DNA of 64,000 nucleotides from Bog-756 sp963737625 (GTDB lineage Bacteria > Actinomycetota > Acidimicrobiia > Acidimicrobiales > RAAP-2), in NCBI GenBank assembly GCA_963737625.1, contig CAVTTK010000002.1, forward strand, positions 620,001-684,000. The letters run 5' to 3'. Made by a program: the position numbers and the translations under genes. Shown one piece after another: positions 41,854 through 50,638 of the stretch. Numbering within the stretch: position 1 is the first letter of the stretch; every line of letters begins with the position of its first letter. The notes beneath the pieces were generated by a model. That model searched no databases. It was not told the DNA's origin and was given only the letters and a program-made list of their open reading frames with translations.

Positions 41854-42426
41854 ATGACGGCTCGACGAGGGTGGGCGGCAGCCCTGGTAGTGGCGGGAGC
41901 TCTGGCCCTGACGGCGTGCTCGAGTTCGTCGACCACGCCCACCACCACGGCCGGTGTCACGGGGAACGGCACGACCGGTACCGGATCCTCCACACCATCG
42001 GGGGCCGGTTCGTCCTCGACCACGTCGGCGGCGTCGGCCTTGGCGGCCAACGTGCCGGTCACCGACCAGGTGCGGTCCGAACTGGTGACGGCCGCCGCCA
42101 CCCTCCAGAACATCCCGGCGGCCCAGTTCAGCGGCCTGGCCCCGGGCCTGACCTACTACGGGAAGGACAAGACCACCGGCATCTACTGGGCCGGGGCCCG
42201 GTTGGTAGCGGCACCCTCCTCGGATCCCTCCAACCCCACCCAGGCCCAGGTGTCCACCCAGGACGAAGGGTCGTACTACGTCTTCCAGAAGCCCACCGGT
42301 GGCCCGTGGACGGCGTATGCCGCGGGCAATACCGGTCCCGGCACCACCTGTCCGGTGACGATTCCCCCGGCCGTGCTCCAGGTCTGGGGTTGGCCGGCCA
42401 ACGGCTGCCGGCCCAACGGGATCTGA
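41854..42426 (+). CDS. Exported lipoprotein, Ser/Thr-rich, unknown function
   Basis: A 190-residue protein. The signal RRGWAAALVVAGALALTAC ends in lipobox LTAC at residues 19-22 or so, where lipid is attached. A Ser/Thr/Gly linker follows, then a compact globular domain with TYYGKDKTTGIYWAGARL, GSYYVFQKPTGGPWTAYAAG and two Cys that may pair, CPVTIPP and GCRPNGI. I chose ATG 41854 because GGAGCGGGG lies just before it; ATG 41836 adds six residues. No family was recognised. It follows the repeat protein and could be co-expressed. Confidence 0.8.
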   Translation: MTARRGWAAALVVAGALALTACSSSSTTPTTTAGVTGNGTTGTGSSTPSGAGSSSTTSAASALAANVPVTDQVRSELVTAAATLQNIPAAQFSGLAPGLTYYGKDKTTGIYWAGARLVAAPSSDPSNPTQAQVSTQDEGSYYVFQKPTGGPWTAYAAGNTGPGTTCPVTIPPAVLQVWGWPANGCRPNGI

Positions 42427-42447
42427 TCGGGGTTGGACCCGGAAGGC

Positions 42448-42798
42448 TCAGTCGCCATCCGGGGACGGCGACGGTCTGGGCGGGGGGTCGGTGCCGGGTA
42501 CCCCGTCGTCCATGATGTGCTCGGTCCACTCGCTCCCTGACCAGTAGCGCTGCTCGTGTCGGACGAACGGGTCGCGCAGCCAGCCGGCCGGAACCCCGCT
42601 CGACGGGCCGCTGGCCCCGGGCGGCACGGAGGGAGGAGCCCCTCCGGCCGGGCCCCGGGTGTCGGTTCCGGTGAACCGGCTCGGTCCGCCGGGGCCCCGG
42701 TGCGACCCGCCCCGGCGGCGCTGGGTGTTGAGGTACCGCATCAGGAACATGCCACCGAAGATCACCACCGGGATCCAGGATGCGTGTCCGTACTGCAT
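42448..42798 (-). CDS. DUF2510-domain small membrane protein
   Basis: A 116-residue protein. It has an N-terminal hydrophobic segment SWIPVVIFGGMFLMRYL, then a Gly/Pro/Arg-rich low-complexity linker. The last part, AGWLRDPFVRHEQRYWSGSEWTEHI, fits DUF2510 (PGWYPDP...RYWDG..WT.H) and is quoted here as WLRDPFVRHEQRYW. DUF2510 modules occur in many actinobacterial membrane proteins and their role is unknown. ATG 42798. It converges on the lipoprotein gene, 21 bases away. Confidence 0.75.
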   Translation of the reverse strand: MQYGHASWIPVVIFGGMFLMRYLNTQRRRGGSHRGPGGPSRFTGTDTRGPAGGAPPSVPPGASGPSSGVPAGWLRDPFVRHEQRYWSGSEWTEHIMDDGVPGTDPPPRPSPSPDGD

Positions 42799-42862
42799 GG
42801 AGTCAGTGTACGGCCACCGGTGTCCCGTCGGCCGTCGGTCTCGTGCCTCCGGCGGCGGACCG

Positions 42863-43471
42863 TCACTCCGAGGACTCGCCCCGCCTCCCATCGAGGCGGC
42901 GGATGATCCGGGCCGGGTTGCCCACGGCGACCACATCGGCGGGGAGGTCACGGGTGACCACGGCCCCCGCTCCGACCACGGCGTTCTCCCCGATGGCCAC
43001 GTCGGCCAGGACGATGACGCCACCCCCGAGCCAGACGTTGTGGCCCAGGGTGATCGGCCCCGCCCCCTCCCACCCGTCCCGACGGAGGTCGGGATCGAGG
43101 GGGTGGGTAGGCGTCAGCAGCTGGACGTTCGGGCCGATCTGGACGTGATCACCGATGACGATGGGGGCGGCGTCGAGGGCCACCAGTCCGAAGTTGACAA
43201 AGGTGTGGCTGCCAACGTGGAGGAACGAGCCGTAGTCGCACGCCAACGGGGGGCGGATGACGGTACCGGACCCGAAGCCGCCCAGCAGATCGGTCAAGAT
43301 GAGCCGGCGCCCCTCGGGATCGTCGACCGCCGAGCGGTTGTACCGGTCGACCAGGCGCACCGCCCGGTGGTGGGCCTCGGTGATCTCCGGGTCGTCGGAG
43401 CGGTAGAGGTCACCGGCCCGCATCCGTTCGAACTGCGAGCGGCCGTCATCGGGTGGTGGGGTAGCGGTCAC
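42863..43471 (-). CDS. Sugar O-acetyltransferase (maltose/galactoside type)
   Basis: A 202-residue hexapeptide-repeat acyltransferase of the left-handed beta-helix type. An N-terminal DDPEITEAHHRAVRLVDRYN is the Mac domain. ACDYGSFLHVGSHTFVNFGL, APIVIGDHVQIGPNVQL and WLGGGVIVLADVAIGENAV give the coils, with the catalytic His in LLTPTHPLD. The GTG at 43471 follows a stretch without a good ribosome site. It would acetylate a sugar with acetyl-CoA. Confidence 0.92.
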   Translation of the reverse strand: MTATPPPDDGRSQFERMRAGDLYRSDDPEITEAHHRAVRLVDRYNRSAVDDPEGRRLILTDLLGGFGSGTVIRPPLACDYGSFLHVGSHTFVNFGLVALDAAPIVIGDHVQIGPNVQLLTPTHPLDPDLRRDGWEGAGPITLGHNVWLGGGVIVLADVAIGENAVVGAGAVVTRDLPADVVAVGNPARIIRRLDGRRGESSE

Positions 43472-43538
43472 GTGGACAGCGTGCCACCCGGCGCCACCCG
43501 GCGCGGACTGACCCCGACCCCGACCCCGGCGACGGAGG

Positions 43539-44108
43539 TCACCCCATGGACTTGGCGCCGTCGATGGTCTCCCGGATGATGTCGGCGTGGCCGGCGTGCT
43601 GGGCCGTCTCGGCGACGATATGCAGGAACGCCCGTCGGGCGGACCAGCGGGCCCCCGGCTCGAACCAGGGCGCAACTGGCAGCGGGTGGGAGGCGTCCAG
43701 GGAGGGCAGCGCGGCCACCAGCTCGTCCGTGCGGCGGGCGACGTCGTCATACCGGGCCAGCAGCTCGGGCAGCGTCTCGGAGTCCAGCATGCGGAAACCC
43801 GCCGCGTGGGCCTCATAGGCCGCCTGGTCGGCGGCGCCGATGGCCGAGGGCCCCTCCACGATGAAACGGGTCCAGCCCTCCTCCATGAGGGCTACGTGCT
43901 TGACGATTCCCCCCAGGCACAGTTCGCTCGCTGTGGGGTGTTCTCGGGCCTGTTCGTCGGTCAGGCCCGAGACGGTGCGGCGGAGGAAGTCCCGGTGGGT
44001 GGCCAGGGTCCCGACCAGGTCGGACCGTTCGAGGCTCGTGCTGATCGTCATGCCCTCCCCCGTGACGGTCGTGTCGCTGCCGGTCGTGGTGTCGATGTCG
44101 GTGGGCAT
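43539..44108 (-). CDS. DinB-like (DUF664) putative metalloenzyme
   Basis: A 189-residue four-helix protein of the DinB superfamily. Three His ligands can be placed: GGIVKHVALMEEGW, the region around FLHIVAETAQHAGHADIIRE (two His in the last helix), and the first in the HRDFLRRTVSGL helix. These proteins bind a metal and often act as thiol-dependent transferases. It is divergent from the WYL regulator (103 bases apart), which may control it. Confidence 0.85.
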   Translation of the reverse strand: MPTDIDTTTGSDTTVTGEGMTISTSLERSDLVGTLATHRDFLRRTVSGLTDEQAREHPTASELCLGGIVKHVALMEEGWTRFIVEGPSAIGAADQAAYEAHAAGFRMLDSETLPELLARYDDVARRTDELVAALPSLDASHPLPVAPWFEPGARWSARRAFLHIVAETAQHAGHADIIRETIDGAKSMG

Positions 44109-44211
44109 GGAATGGCCTTTCTTCCGTGGTTGCCCGGCGATTTCGCCGGTAGTGGCACCGTACGGGTACTAGCGGTCAGGTTCTGGCCTGAATAGCGCAA
44201 TACTGGGATGG

Positions 44212-45180
44212 ATGTCCCATCCCGGCTCACGGACCCTCCGCCTGCTCTCCCTGCTGCAGTCCCGCCGCTTCTGGTCGGGCCGTGAGCTGGCCGACCGACT
44301 CGAGGTCTCGGCCCGGACGCTCCGCCGCGACGTCGACCGTCTCCGCCAGCTCGGCTACCCGGTGGAGGCCCAGCGGGGGGTGGAGGGTGGCTATCAACTG
44401 GCCGCCGGAGCCGTACTCCCCCCACTCGTCCTCGATGACGACGAGGCGGTGGCCATCGGCGTGGGCCTGCAGACGGCCATCCAAGGGGGCACAGTCGTCG
44501 GTATCGAGGAGGCCTCGGTCCGGGCCCTGACCAAGGTGGTCCACGTGATGCCCTCCCGTCTCCGACGACGGATCGATGCCCTCGCCGCCGTGACCGATCC
44601 CGCGCCGTGGGTGCCGGCCGCGGCGAGCGTCGACGCCGACGTCCTCGTGTCGTTGGCCCAGGCCTGCCGGGACGGTGAGCGTCTGGAGTTCACCTACACG
44701 GCGCGAGGAGGCGAACTCACCTCCCGGACCGTCGACCCCCATCGACTGGTCCTGCTGGGCCGCCGTTGGTATCTGGTGGCGTGGGATCTGGCCCGCTTCG
44801 ACTGGCGGACCTTCCGCCTGGACCGCCTGGAGGAACCGCGCACCACCGGCGATCACGTCATGCCCCGGGACCTGCCCGGCGGGGACGCCGCCGAGTTCGT
44901 CCGGTCCGGCATCGACAACCTCCCCACGAGGCATCAGGTGGAGGCGGTCATCCACGCCGCGGCACCGGTGGTGCGGGGCCGCATCGGACGGTGGGCCACG
45001 CTCGAGGAGGCGGGAGATGACCGGTGTCTCCTGCGCATGTCGTCGGACACGCTGGACTGGCCGGCCATGGTTCTCGGAAACGCCGAGGCCGAGTTCGAGG
45101 TGGTGTCCCCGCCGGCCCTGAACGACCATCTGAGATCCTGGTCGGACCGCTTCGGCCGGGCCACCGGCGCCAGCGGGTGA
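44212..45180 (+). CDS. WYL-domain transcriptional regulator (YafY-like)
   Basis: A 322-residue regulator. An N-terminal HTH_11 winged helix, LRLLSLLQSRRFWSGRELAD with VSARTLRRDVDRLRQLGY, is followed by the WYL domain around residues 140-235. LGRRWYLVAWDLARFDWRTF is the WYL triad segment, with FRLDRLEEPR after it. A C-terminal WCX part follows. WYL domains sense nucleotides or DNA ends. It faces the DinB-like gene across a short intergenic region and probably regulates it. Confidence 0.93.
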   Translation: MSHPGSRTLRLLSLLQSRRFWSGRELADRLEVSARTLRRDVDRLRQLGYPVEAQRGVEGGYQLAAGAVLPPLVLDDDEAVAIGVGLQTAIQGGTVVGIEEASVRALTKVVHVMPSRLRRRIDALAAVTDPAPWVPAAASVDADVLVSLAQACRDGERLEFTYTARGGELTSRTVDPHRLVLLGRRWYLVAWDLARFDWRTFRLDRLEEPRTTGDHVMPRDLPGGDAAEFVRSGIDNLPTRHQVEAVIHAAAPVVRGRIGRWATLEEAGDDRCLLRMSSDTLDWPAMVLGNAEAEFEVVSPPALNDHLRSWSDRFGRATGASG

Positions 45181-45284
45181 GGGACCAGAAGGTCCCACGG
45201 AGGACATGGACGGGGGCCGGATGGAGGCCGGGCCGGACTGCCGCCATCGGGCGCCGAGGACCCTCACGCCCGTAGCCTTGGGCG

Positions 45285-45698
45285 ATGACTCCCACCATCC
45301 GGTCCGGTCGGATCGCCGACATCGAGGCCGTACTCGTGCTGTGGGCTCAGGCCGGTGCCGAGCCCACCCACACCGACGATGCCCCGAGCCTGCGACGGCT
45401 GATGGGGCATGTGGGGTCGGCCCTTCTGGTGGCGGAGGACCATGGTGCGCTGGTGGGATCAGTGATCGCCGGTTGGGACGGCTGGCGAGGCTCGGTCTAC
45501 CGCCTGGCGGTGGCTCCCACCCACCGCCGTCGGGGCCTGGCCCGCCGGTTGGTGGCCGAGGCCGAGTCCCATCTGCTCACCGTCGGAGGGGCGCGCCTCC
45601 AGGCGATCGTGGTGGAGACCGAACCGGCGGCCACCGGCTTCTGGCGGGCCGGCGGATGGGAGGAGCAGCGCCACCGACTCCGATTCGTGAAGGGATGA
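45285..45698 (+). CDS. GNAT-family N-acetyltransferase
   Basis: A 137-residue GNAT enzyme. RSGRIADIEAVLVLWAQAG begins it. The acetyl-CoA-binding loop is VAPTHRRRGLARRLVAEAES, with the R/Q-x-x-G-x-A form, and the last strand is IVVETEPAATGFWRAGGWEE. ATG 45285. The acceptor is unknown. It lies in the same direction as a frameshifted mycothiol-type gene and a TfoX-like gene. Confidence 0.9.
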   Translation: MTPTIRSGRIADIEAVLVLWAQAGAEPTHTDDAPSLRRLMGHVGSALLVAEDHGALVGSVIAGWDGWRGSVYRLAVAPTHRRRGLARRLVAEAESHLLTVGGARLQAIVVETEPAATGFWRAGGWEEQRHRLRFVKG

Positions 45699-45738
45699 GC
45701 CGACCGGTGGCCACCGGCCCAGGAAGGCATAGTCGGCC

Positions 45739-46300
45739 GTGACCGTGGAAGTGGTCGAGGCCCTGCTGACCGCCCTGGACGCCCAGTGGGCCCTGGGCAG
45801 GCGTCTCACCGTGCCCGACCTGTCACGACCCTCGAGGTGTCCGGGCTGGTCGGTGTTCGATGTCCTGAACCACTCGATCGGGGTCACCATCAAGTTCACC
45901 GAGTTCGCCTCGGCCGGCACCGACCGACCCCGGAGCCCCACGGGCGACGTGATTGGATTCCGACCTGGACCAGGCCCTCCGGACGGCGGCCGAATCGGCC
46001 CGGAGGGCATGGGCGGCGACGGACATGTCGAGGGAGTGTCACCTCCCCTACGGCACCTTCCCGGCCGCCGTGGCGGCGGGCATCAACTTGGTCGACGTCC
46101 TGGCCCACGGCTGGGACGTCGGATCCTTCGGGGACGTCGTGTTCCGCTGCCCGGACGAGGTGTGGTCCGTCGGCCTCGAGTTGGCCCAGGCGCTCCTGGG
46201 AGCCGGGCGGGACCCGCGCCACTACGGGGTGGAGGTCGCGGTGTCGGTCGATGCTCCGCCCGAGCGGCGCTTCCTCGGGTATCTCGGCCGGACCGGCTAG
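45739..46300 (+). pseudogene. TIGR03086-type (mycothiol maleylpyruvate isomerase-like) protein, frameshifted
   Basis: Two frames together make one DinB/MDMPI-fold protein. The first (from GTG 45739) has VVEALLTALDAQWALGRRL, PSRCPGWSVFDVLNHSIGV and a stretch ending TGDV at about 45952. The second, one base on, continues as LDSDLDQALRTAAESARRAW, PYGTFPAAVAAGINLVDVLA and HGWDVGSF. The PCGWxVxDLxxH metal motif and the LVDVLAHGWD motif are both present but in separate frames. Removing one base in 45949-45953 restores the reading frame. It may be a true pseudogene or a sequencing error. Confidence 0.8.
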
Positions 46301-46333
46301 CCCAACCCGTCCGAGGAGTACGTATCCTCTGGC

Positions 46334-46663
46334 GTGGCCTTCGACGAGGGGTTGGCAGAACGGATCCGGGAACAGGTCGGTGACGATCTACTCATGTCCG
46401 AGCGGAAGATGTTCGGCGGCCTGTGCTTCATGTCCGGCGGGAATATGTGCTTCGGGGTCATCGCCGATGACCTGCTCGTCCGGGTGGGACCGGAGGCCTA
46501 CGCCGCCTCGTTGGCCCTGCCCCACGTGCGGGAGATGGACCTGACCGGCCGGCCGCTACGGGGCATCGTCGTGGTGGATTCCGAGGGACTGAGCGAGGAC
46601 GATTCGCTGCGGGTCTGGCTCGACCGCGGACTCGAGTTCACCGATTCGCTCCCGCCCAAGTGA
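46334..46663 (+). CDS. TfoX N-terminal domain protein
   Basis: A 109-residue single-domain protein. The core MSERKMFGGLCFMSGGNMCF, VIADDLLVRVGPEAYAASLA and MDLTGRPLRGIVVVDSEGL matches the TfoX/Sxy N-terminal fold (YjhX/PF04993), without the C-terminal domain of the competence regulator. A GTG start at 46334 has a near-palindrome just before it (GAGGA 46313-46317, TCCTC 46325-46329). Function is unknown; small TfoX proteins are common in bacteria. Confidence 0.88.
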   Translation: MAFDEGLAERIREQVGDDLLMSERKMFGGLCFMSGGNMCFGVIADDLLVRVGPEAYAASLALPHVREMDLTGRPLRGIVVVDSEGLSEDDSLRVWLDRGLEFTDSLPPK

Positions 46664-46683
46664 CCGGCAGGCCGGCGGAGGGG

Positions 46684-47860
46684 TCAGGAGTGCAGGGCGG
46701 CGCACACGCCGACGCCGTCGGAGTGTCGGAGCTGGGTGAACACCGGGGTCACCGGATTGTCGTTGAGCTGTTCGTTGACGATCACCGTCACCGAGCGGGA
46801 GCCGTCGGATGTGGCGGCGGAGAAGAGGGTGTAGCCGGGAAAGTTCCCGGTGTGTCCGTACACGGTCCCGCAATGGGTCCGGTAGCGGAAGATGGCCAGG
46901 CCGGCCGCGTTGGAGCCCGGCCCGGGGGGTCCTGAACTGCCAGGCACGAATCGGAACTGGTGGCTTCGGGTGACCGGATCGGTCAGGGTGCCCGAGACGT
47001 AGGCCCTCATGAAGGTGTTGAGCTCGGCTGGCGTGGACAGCATGCCCCCCGACGCCCACGCCAGCCCGGGGTTGAGGTAGGTGCTGATGTCGACGGGCGA
47101 CGGATTCCCGGGGTCGATCTCGTACCCGTGGATGTAGGGCTCGGTGAGGTCGGGAGTGTCGGGCAGCGTGGTGTCGGTCAGATGGAGTGGCGTGGCCACC
47201 TCCTGGGCCAGGGCCTGCTCGTAGCTGCCACCGGTGACCGCCTCGATCATCAGGCCGACCACGATGTTGTCGGTGTCCGAGTAGTGGTACTCGGTGCCGG
47301 GTGGCGGCTTGGGATCCTCGCCCGAGACGTAGCCGATGAGCTGCATAGGCGTGAGCACGGCGTGGGGATCGGCTTTCAGCACCTCGATGAAGGCCGGGCT
47401 GTGTATGTAGTCGGGCAGCCCGCTGGTGTGGTGCAGGAGCTCGGACAGGGTGACGTCTGCCCCACGAGGCCGGCAGGCCGGGGAGGCGCTGGGCGATGGT
47501 GTCCTGCAGATGGAGTGCCCCGTGGGTGACCAGGGACAGGGCCACCGCGCCGTTGAACGCCTTGGAGACACTGGCGATGCGCACGGTGTCATCGGGCGAG
47601 ATGGGGGCCTTGGTGACCGTGTTTCCCACCCCGGCCGACGTGACGGTGACCCTCGAGCCGATCTGGACCACCGCGATCGCTCCGGGCGGCCCGCCGGGCA
47701 TGGTCACCAGCTGTTGGAGGGACCGGGACAGTGGGGACGGGGAACCCCCCGGGCCCGTCGCGGCGCCGGCCGGGGTGGCCATCGACGCCACCAGGCAGCA
47801 GGCCAGGGCCACGCCGCCCACCACGCACCGGTACCTCCGTCGGCCCTGCTCCATGGGCAT
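46684..47860 (-). pseudogene. Secreted serine hydrolase (beta-lactamase/D-Ala-D-Ala peptidase family), frameshifted
   Basis: The N-terminal frame (from ATG 47860) has a signal peptide (VVGGVALACCLVASMATPAGA) and the SxxK nucleophile in RIASVSKAFNGAVALSLV, ending LPGLPASW. The C-terminal frame starts with ADVTLSELLHHTSGLPDYI, then YHYSDTDNIVVGLMIE (YxN-like) and GHTGNFPGYTLF (HTG). The two meet in a run of four G (minus strand) near 47461. Dropping one G gives an uninterrupted ASWADVTLSELLHHT. All three active-site motifs are present, so either a recent one-base loss of function or a homopolymer error has broken the gene. Confidence 0.85.
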
Positions 47861-47931
47861 CACCGTAGTGTCCGCCGCTCATGCTGTCGACGTGGAGGGA
47901 CGGGCCCGGGCCCAGCCTCTACAGTCCAGAC

Positions 47932-48327
47932 ATGGCCTCATCCCGACGTACGCCACCCCTCGTGTTGGCCGGAGTATTCACCGCCAGTGGGATCATCCAC
48001 TTCGTTCGCCCCCAGTTCTTCGAGGCCATCATGCCCAGAGCGCTTCCCGAGGTGTCGCACCGGCCCCTGATCTACGCCAGTGGGGTGGCCGAGCTCATCT
48101 GCGGCTGGGGACTGGTCCGACGCACCCGGTGGGCCTCGGCGGCCAGCGTGGCCGTGTTGGCGGCCGTCTTCCCGGCCAACCTCCAGATGGCGTTGGACGC
48201 CGGGTCGGGCCGGCACCCCGGGGCCATGGACCGAGCCGGAGTGGCCTGGGGCCGCTTGCCCCTCCAACTGGTGATGGTGTGGGCCGCCCGCCAGGCGCGA
48301 CCGGTGGACACCCCCGTCCCGGGGTAG
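47932..48327 (+). CDS. DoxX-like small membrane protein
   Basis: A 131-residue protein with about four hydrophobic helices: LVLAGVFTASGIIHFVRP, PLIYASGVAELICGWGLV, ASAASVAVLAAVFPANLQMA and LPLQLVMVWAAR. The FTASGIIHF and PANLQMALDA segments resemble the DoxX/MauE-type membrane family. ATG 47932. Divergent from the serine hydrolase. Role unknown; DoxX proteins are tied to redox or sulfur chemistry at the membrane. Confidence 0.78.
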   Translation: MASSRRTPPLVLAGVFTASGIIHFVRPQFFEAIMPRALPEVSHRPLIYASGVAELICGWGLVRRTRWASAASVAVLAAVFPANLQMALDAGSGRHPGAMDRAGVAWGRLPLQLVMVWAARQARPVDTPVPG

Positions 48328-48399
48328 CCATGGCCAAAGCCGCCGGTCCCCTCCGGCGGTTTCGACGGGCCGAGACGGCCCTTGGTATCGGGAGGTACG

Positions 48400-48900
48400 G
48401 TGCACGAGACCGAGGAGGACATGGTGCAGCTCCAGGCCCTGCTGGACCGGAGCTTTGCCTCGGCGGGGGACCATCTGGTCGAGGTGATCACTCCCGACCG
48501 TCGACTGCGGGCCCCCGAGCTCTGCGCCCGCCTCGACGGCATGCGTTTGCTGGCGCTGGCCACCGTGACGAGGGACGGTCGACCGGTGGTCGGGCCGGTG
48601 GACGGCATCTTCTATCGGGGTGCTTTCCACTTCGGCTCGTCGCCGGACTCGGTGCGCGTGGGCCATCTGCGTCGCCGTCCCCAGGTGAGCGCCTCGCATC
48701 TCCCCGCCGAGTCCTTCGCCGTCTCCGTGCACGGCACGGCCACCATCCTCGACCTCACCGACCGGATCCATGCCGGCCTGCGGACCACCCTGCTGGCGCA
48801 CTACGTCCCGCAGTACGGACCGGAGTGGGAGGCCTTCCTCGACCGCAACGTCTACGCCCGGATCGATGCTCACCGGATGTTCGTCTACGCCGGGCCGTAG
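48400..48900 (+). CDS. Pyridoxamine 5'-phosphate oxidase-family flavoprotein
   Basis: A 166-residue split-barrel protein. LDGMRLLALATVTRDGRPVV, PVDGIFYRGAFHFGSSPDSV and VGHLRRRPQVSASHLPAESF form the flavin/F420-binding barrel. Three starts are possible. GTG 48400 has GGGAGGT at normal spacing, whereas ATG 48421 has AGGAGG only two bases away. The family includes F420-dependent reductases and PNPOx-like proteins. Which cofactor is used cannot be told from the motifs. Confidence 0.85.
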   Translation: MHETEEDMVQLQALLDRSFASAGDHLVEVITPDRRLRAPELCARLDGMRLLALATVTRDGRPVVGPVDGIFYRGAFHFGSSPDSVRVGHLRRRPQVSASHLPAESFAVSVHGTATILDLTDRIHAGLRTTLLAHYVPQYGPEWEAFLDRNVYARIDAHRMFVYAGP

Positions 48901-48928
48901 CTGTCCGGCCGACTCGGGTCGGGGAGCG

Positions 48929-49306
48929 TCAGCTGTAGTCGACGGTGCCGGCCCCCGGTACGCCGATGGCGAAGGCCAGCCCCCGGAGGGGGGCATGCTC
49001 GCTGATGGGCCAGATGCTGTGGGTGGTGTCGGGCGGTGTGTACACCAGGTCCCCCATCTGCACCTCACGCTCCTCGTCGGCGATCTTCATGATGCCCCGG
49101 CCGGAGAGGATGTAATAGAACTCGTGGGTGGGGTGGGAGTGGGCGTCCACCGCCCCGCCACCGGCGACCTCCCACTCGCTGACCAGTTCGAGGAAGCCGC
49201 CCTCGGTGGCCTCACGGAGCTCCTGGGGAGGCACCAACCACCAGACCGGCGTGGTCCCGTTGTGTTCGACGACCGGGGCCATGTCCTCGACTGACCGTAC
49301 GTCCAT
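48929..49306 (-). CDS. Cupin-domain protein
   Basis: A 125-residue single cupin. Metal-binding motif 1 is DAHSHPTHEFYYILSGRG and motif 2 is VQMGDLVYTPPDTTHSIWP. Two His and one Glu in motif 1 and one His in motif 2 form a typical site. ATG 49306 has GGGAGGT upstream. It could be a metal-dependent enzyme (dioxygenase or isomerase) or a sensor. It lies 88 bases from ribH-like on the same strand. Confidence 0.9.
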   Translation of the reverse strand: MDVRSVEDMAPVVEHNGTTPVWWLVPPQELREATEGGFLELVSEWEVAGGGAVDAHSHPTHEFYYILSGRGIMKIADEEREVQMGDLVYTPPDTTHSIWPISEHAPLRGLAFAIGVPGAGTVDYS

Positions 49307-49394
49307 GGTCACTACCTCCCTCATCGGCTGGTGGTGGTCATGGTACCGGCGCACCGTGTCGGGTGACAGACGGCCTCGCACCTGCCGTGGGCGG

Positions 49395-49892
49395 TCAGGC
49401 GACGACCCGCACGGGCAGCAGGGCCAGGCTCTGGATGGTCTGGGCGCACGCCCGAGCGGCCTCGACGCCCTTGACGGCGAAGTGCTCGGCGAAGAAGGCC
49501 GCGTGCTCGTCGTGGCTGTGGAAGTGGTGAGGGGTGAGTACGGCCGAGATGACCGGGACGTCCTGGTCCAGCTGGACCCGCATCAGGCCGCCGATGACGG
49601 CCTCGGCCACGAAGTCATGGCGGTAGATACCGCCATCGATGACGAAGCCGGCGCCCACGATGGCCGCGTACCGGCCGCTGGCGGCCAGCCTCTGGGCGTG
49701 CAGGGGTATCTCGAAGGCGCCCGGAACCCGGAAGAGATCGATCCGGCCGCGGTCGATACCGAGCGCCTCGATCTCGTCCAGGAAGGAGTCACGGCAGCGG
49801 TCGACGATCTCCTCGTGCCAACTCGACTGCACGAAGGCCAGGCGATCACCCCGGACCGCTCCGTCGTGTGGATCCTGCTCCGTCGTTCCCAC
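49395..49892 (-). CDS. ribH: 6,7-dimethyl-8-ribityllumazine synthase, RibH2 type
   Basis: A 165-residue lumazine synthase, which makes the direct precursor of riboflavin. The substrate motifs FRVPGAFEIPLHAQRLA and GAGFVIDGGIYRHDFVAEAV, and VISAVLTPHHFHSHDEHAAF with the catalytic His, are nearly the same as in the second, RibH2-type enzyme of Brucella and Mesorhizobium rather than the usual actinobacterial RibH. GTG 49892 follows GGGGGAGGA. No other rib genes are nearby, so it may be a secondary copy. That enzyme type assembles as a decamer. Confidence 0.9.
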   Translation of the reverse strand: MGTTEQDPHDGAVRGDRLAFVQSSWHEEIVDRCRDSFLDEIEALGIDRGRIDLFRVPGAFEIPLHAQRLAASGRYAAIVGAGFVIDGGIYRHDFVAEAVIGGLMRVQLDQDVPVISAVLTPHHFHSHDEHAAFFAEHFAVKGVEAARACAQTIQSLALLPVRVVA

Positions 49893-50035
49893 GGGTCCTC
49901 CCCCTGTCGGTCGGCACGGCGGTGCCTCACGCCAGCCTACGACCCCGACACCACGGGTGCCCGGGGACCGATGGGCCGAGCGACCGGGGCGGGAGTCCAC
50001 TGGCGGAGCGCACACGGAGTCGGCATCCTGGAGCG

Positions 50036-50578
50036 GTGATCGTCACCCTCGAGACCGAACGACTGGTGATGCGGTCGTTCACCCGCGACGACCTCGACGC
50101 CCTGGTCGTCCTCCATGCCGAGCCCGCCTTCTGGTGGTACCCGCTGCGCCGGGGCATGACCCCCGACGAGACGTCGGGGTTCCTCGACCGTGTGTTGGCC
50201 GACAACGGGAGTGCCGAACGCCCGTCGTTCCACGCCGTGGTGGAGCGGTCCGGCGGGACGCTCATGGGATGGGCCGGCCTGTCGGTGCCGGACTTCCTGC
50301 CCGAGGTGCTGCCCGCCATCGAGGTGGGGTGGCGCCTGGGGTCGCCGTTCTGGGGAGTCGGCTACGCCACCGAGGCGGCCAGCGCCGCACTCGACTGGGG
50401 ATTCGACGAATTCGGGATCGCCTCGGTCCTCAGCATCTTCGAACCCGACAACGTGGCCTCCGGGCGGGTCATGGACCGGCTGGGCTTCGGTCCCGGCTAC
50501 CGAACGACGCACCCCGGACGCCACCTCCCGCTGGTGGTGCGGTCGTTGCCGGCCGAGGCGTGGCGGGCCCGCGGCTGA
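50036..50578 (+). CDS. GNAT-family N-acetyltransferase (RimJ/RimL-like)
   Basis: A 180-residue acetyltransferase. LETERLVMRSFTRDDLDALV is the RimJ/RimL-type beginning, IEVGWRLGSPFWGVGYATEA holds the acetyl-CoA loop (G.GYATEA), and FEPDNVASGRVMDRLGFG is the typical last helix. GTG 50036 has GGAG upstream. It would acetylate a protein N-terminus, a small amine or an antibiotic. Confidence 0.92.
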   Translation: MIVTLETERLVMRSFTRDDLDALVVLHAEPAFWWYPLRRGMTPDETSGFLDRVLADNGSAERPSFHAVVERSGGTLMGWAGLSVPDFLPEVLPAIEVGWRLGSPFWGVGYATEAASAALDWGFDEFGIASVLSIFEPDNVASGRVMDRLGFGPGYRTTHPGRHLPLVVRSLPAEAWRARG

Positions 50579-50638
50579 TTGGCGGCACCGGACATGCCAC
50601 CATGCCGGGGATGGGACCCCGGCCCGTAGGGTGCCTCT

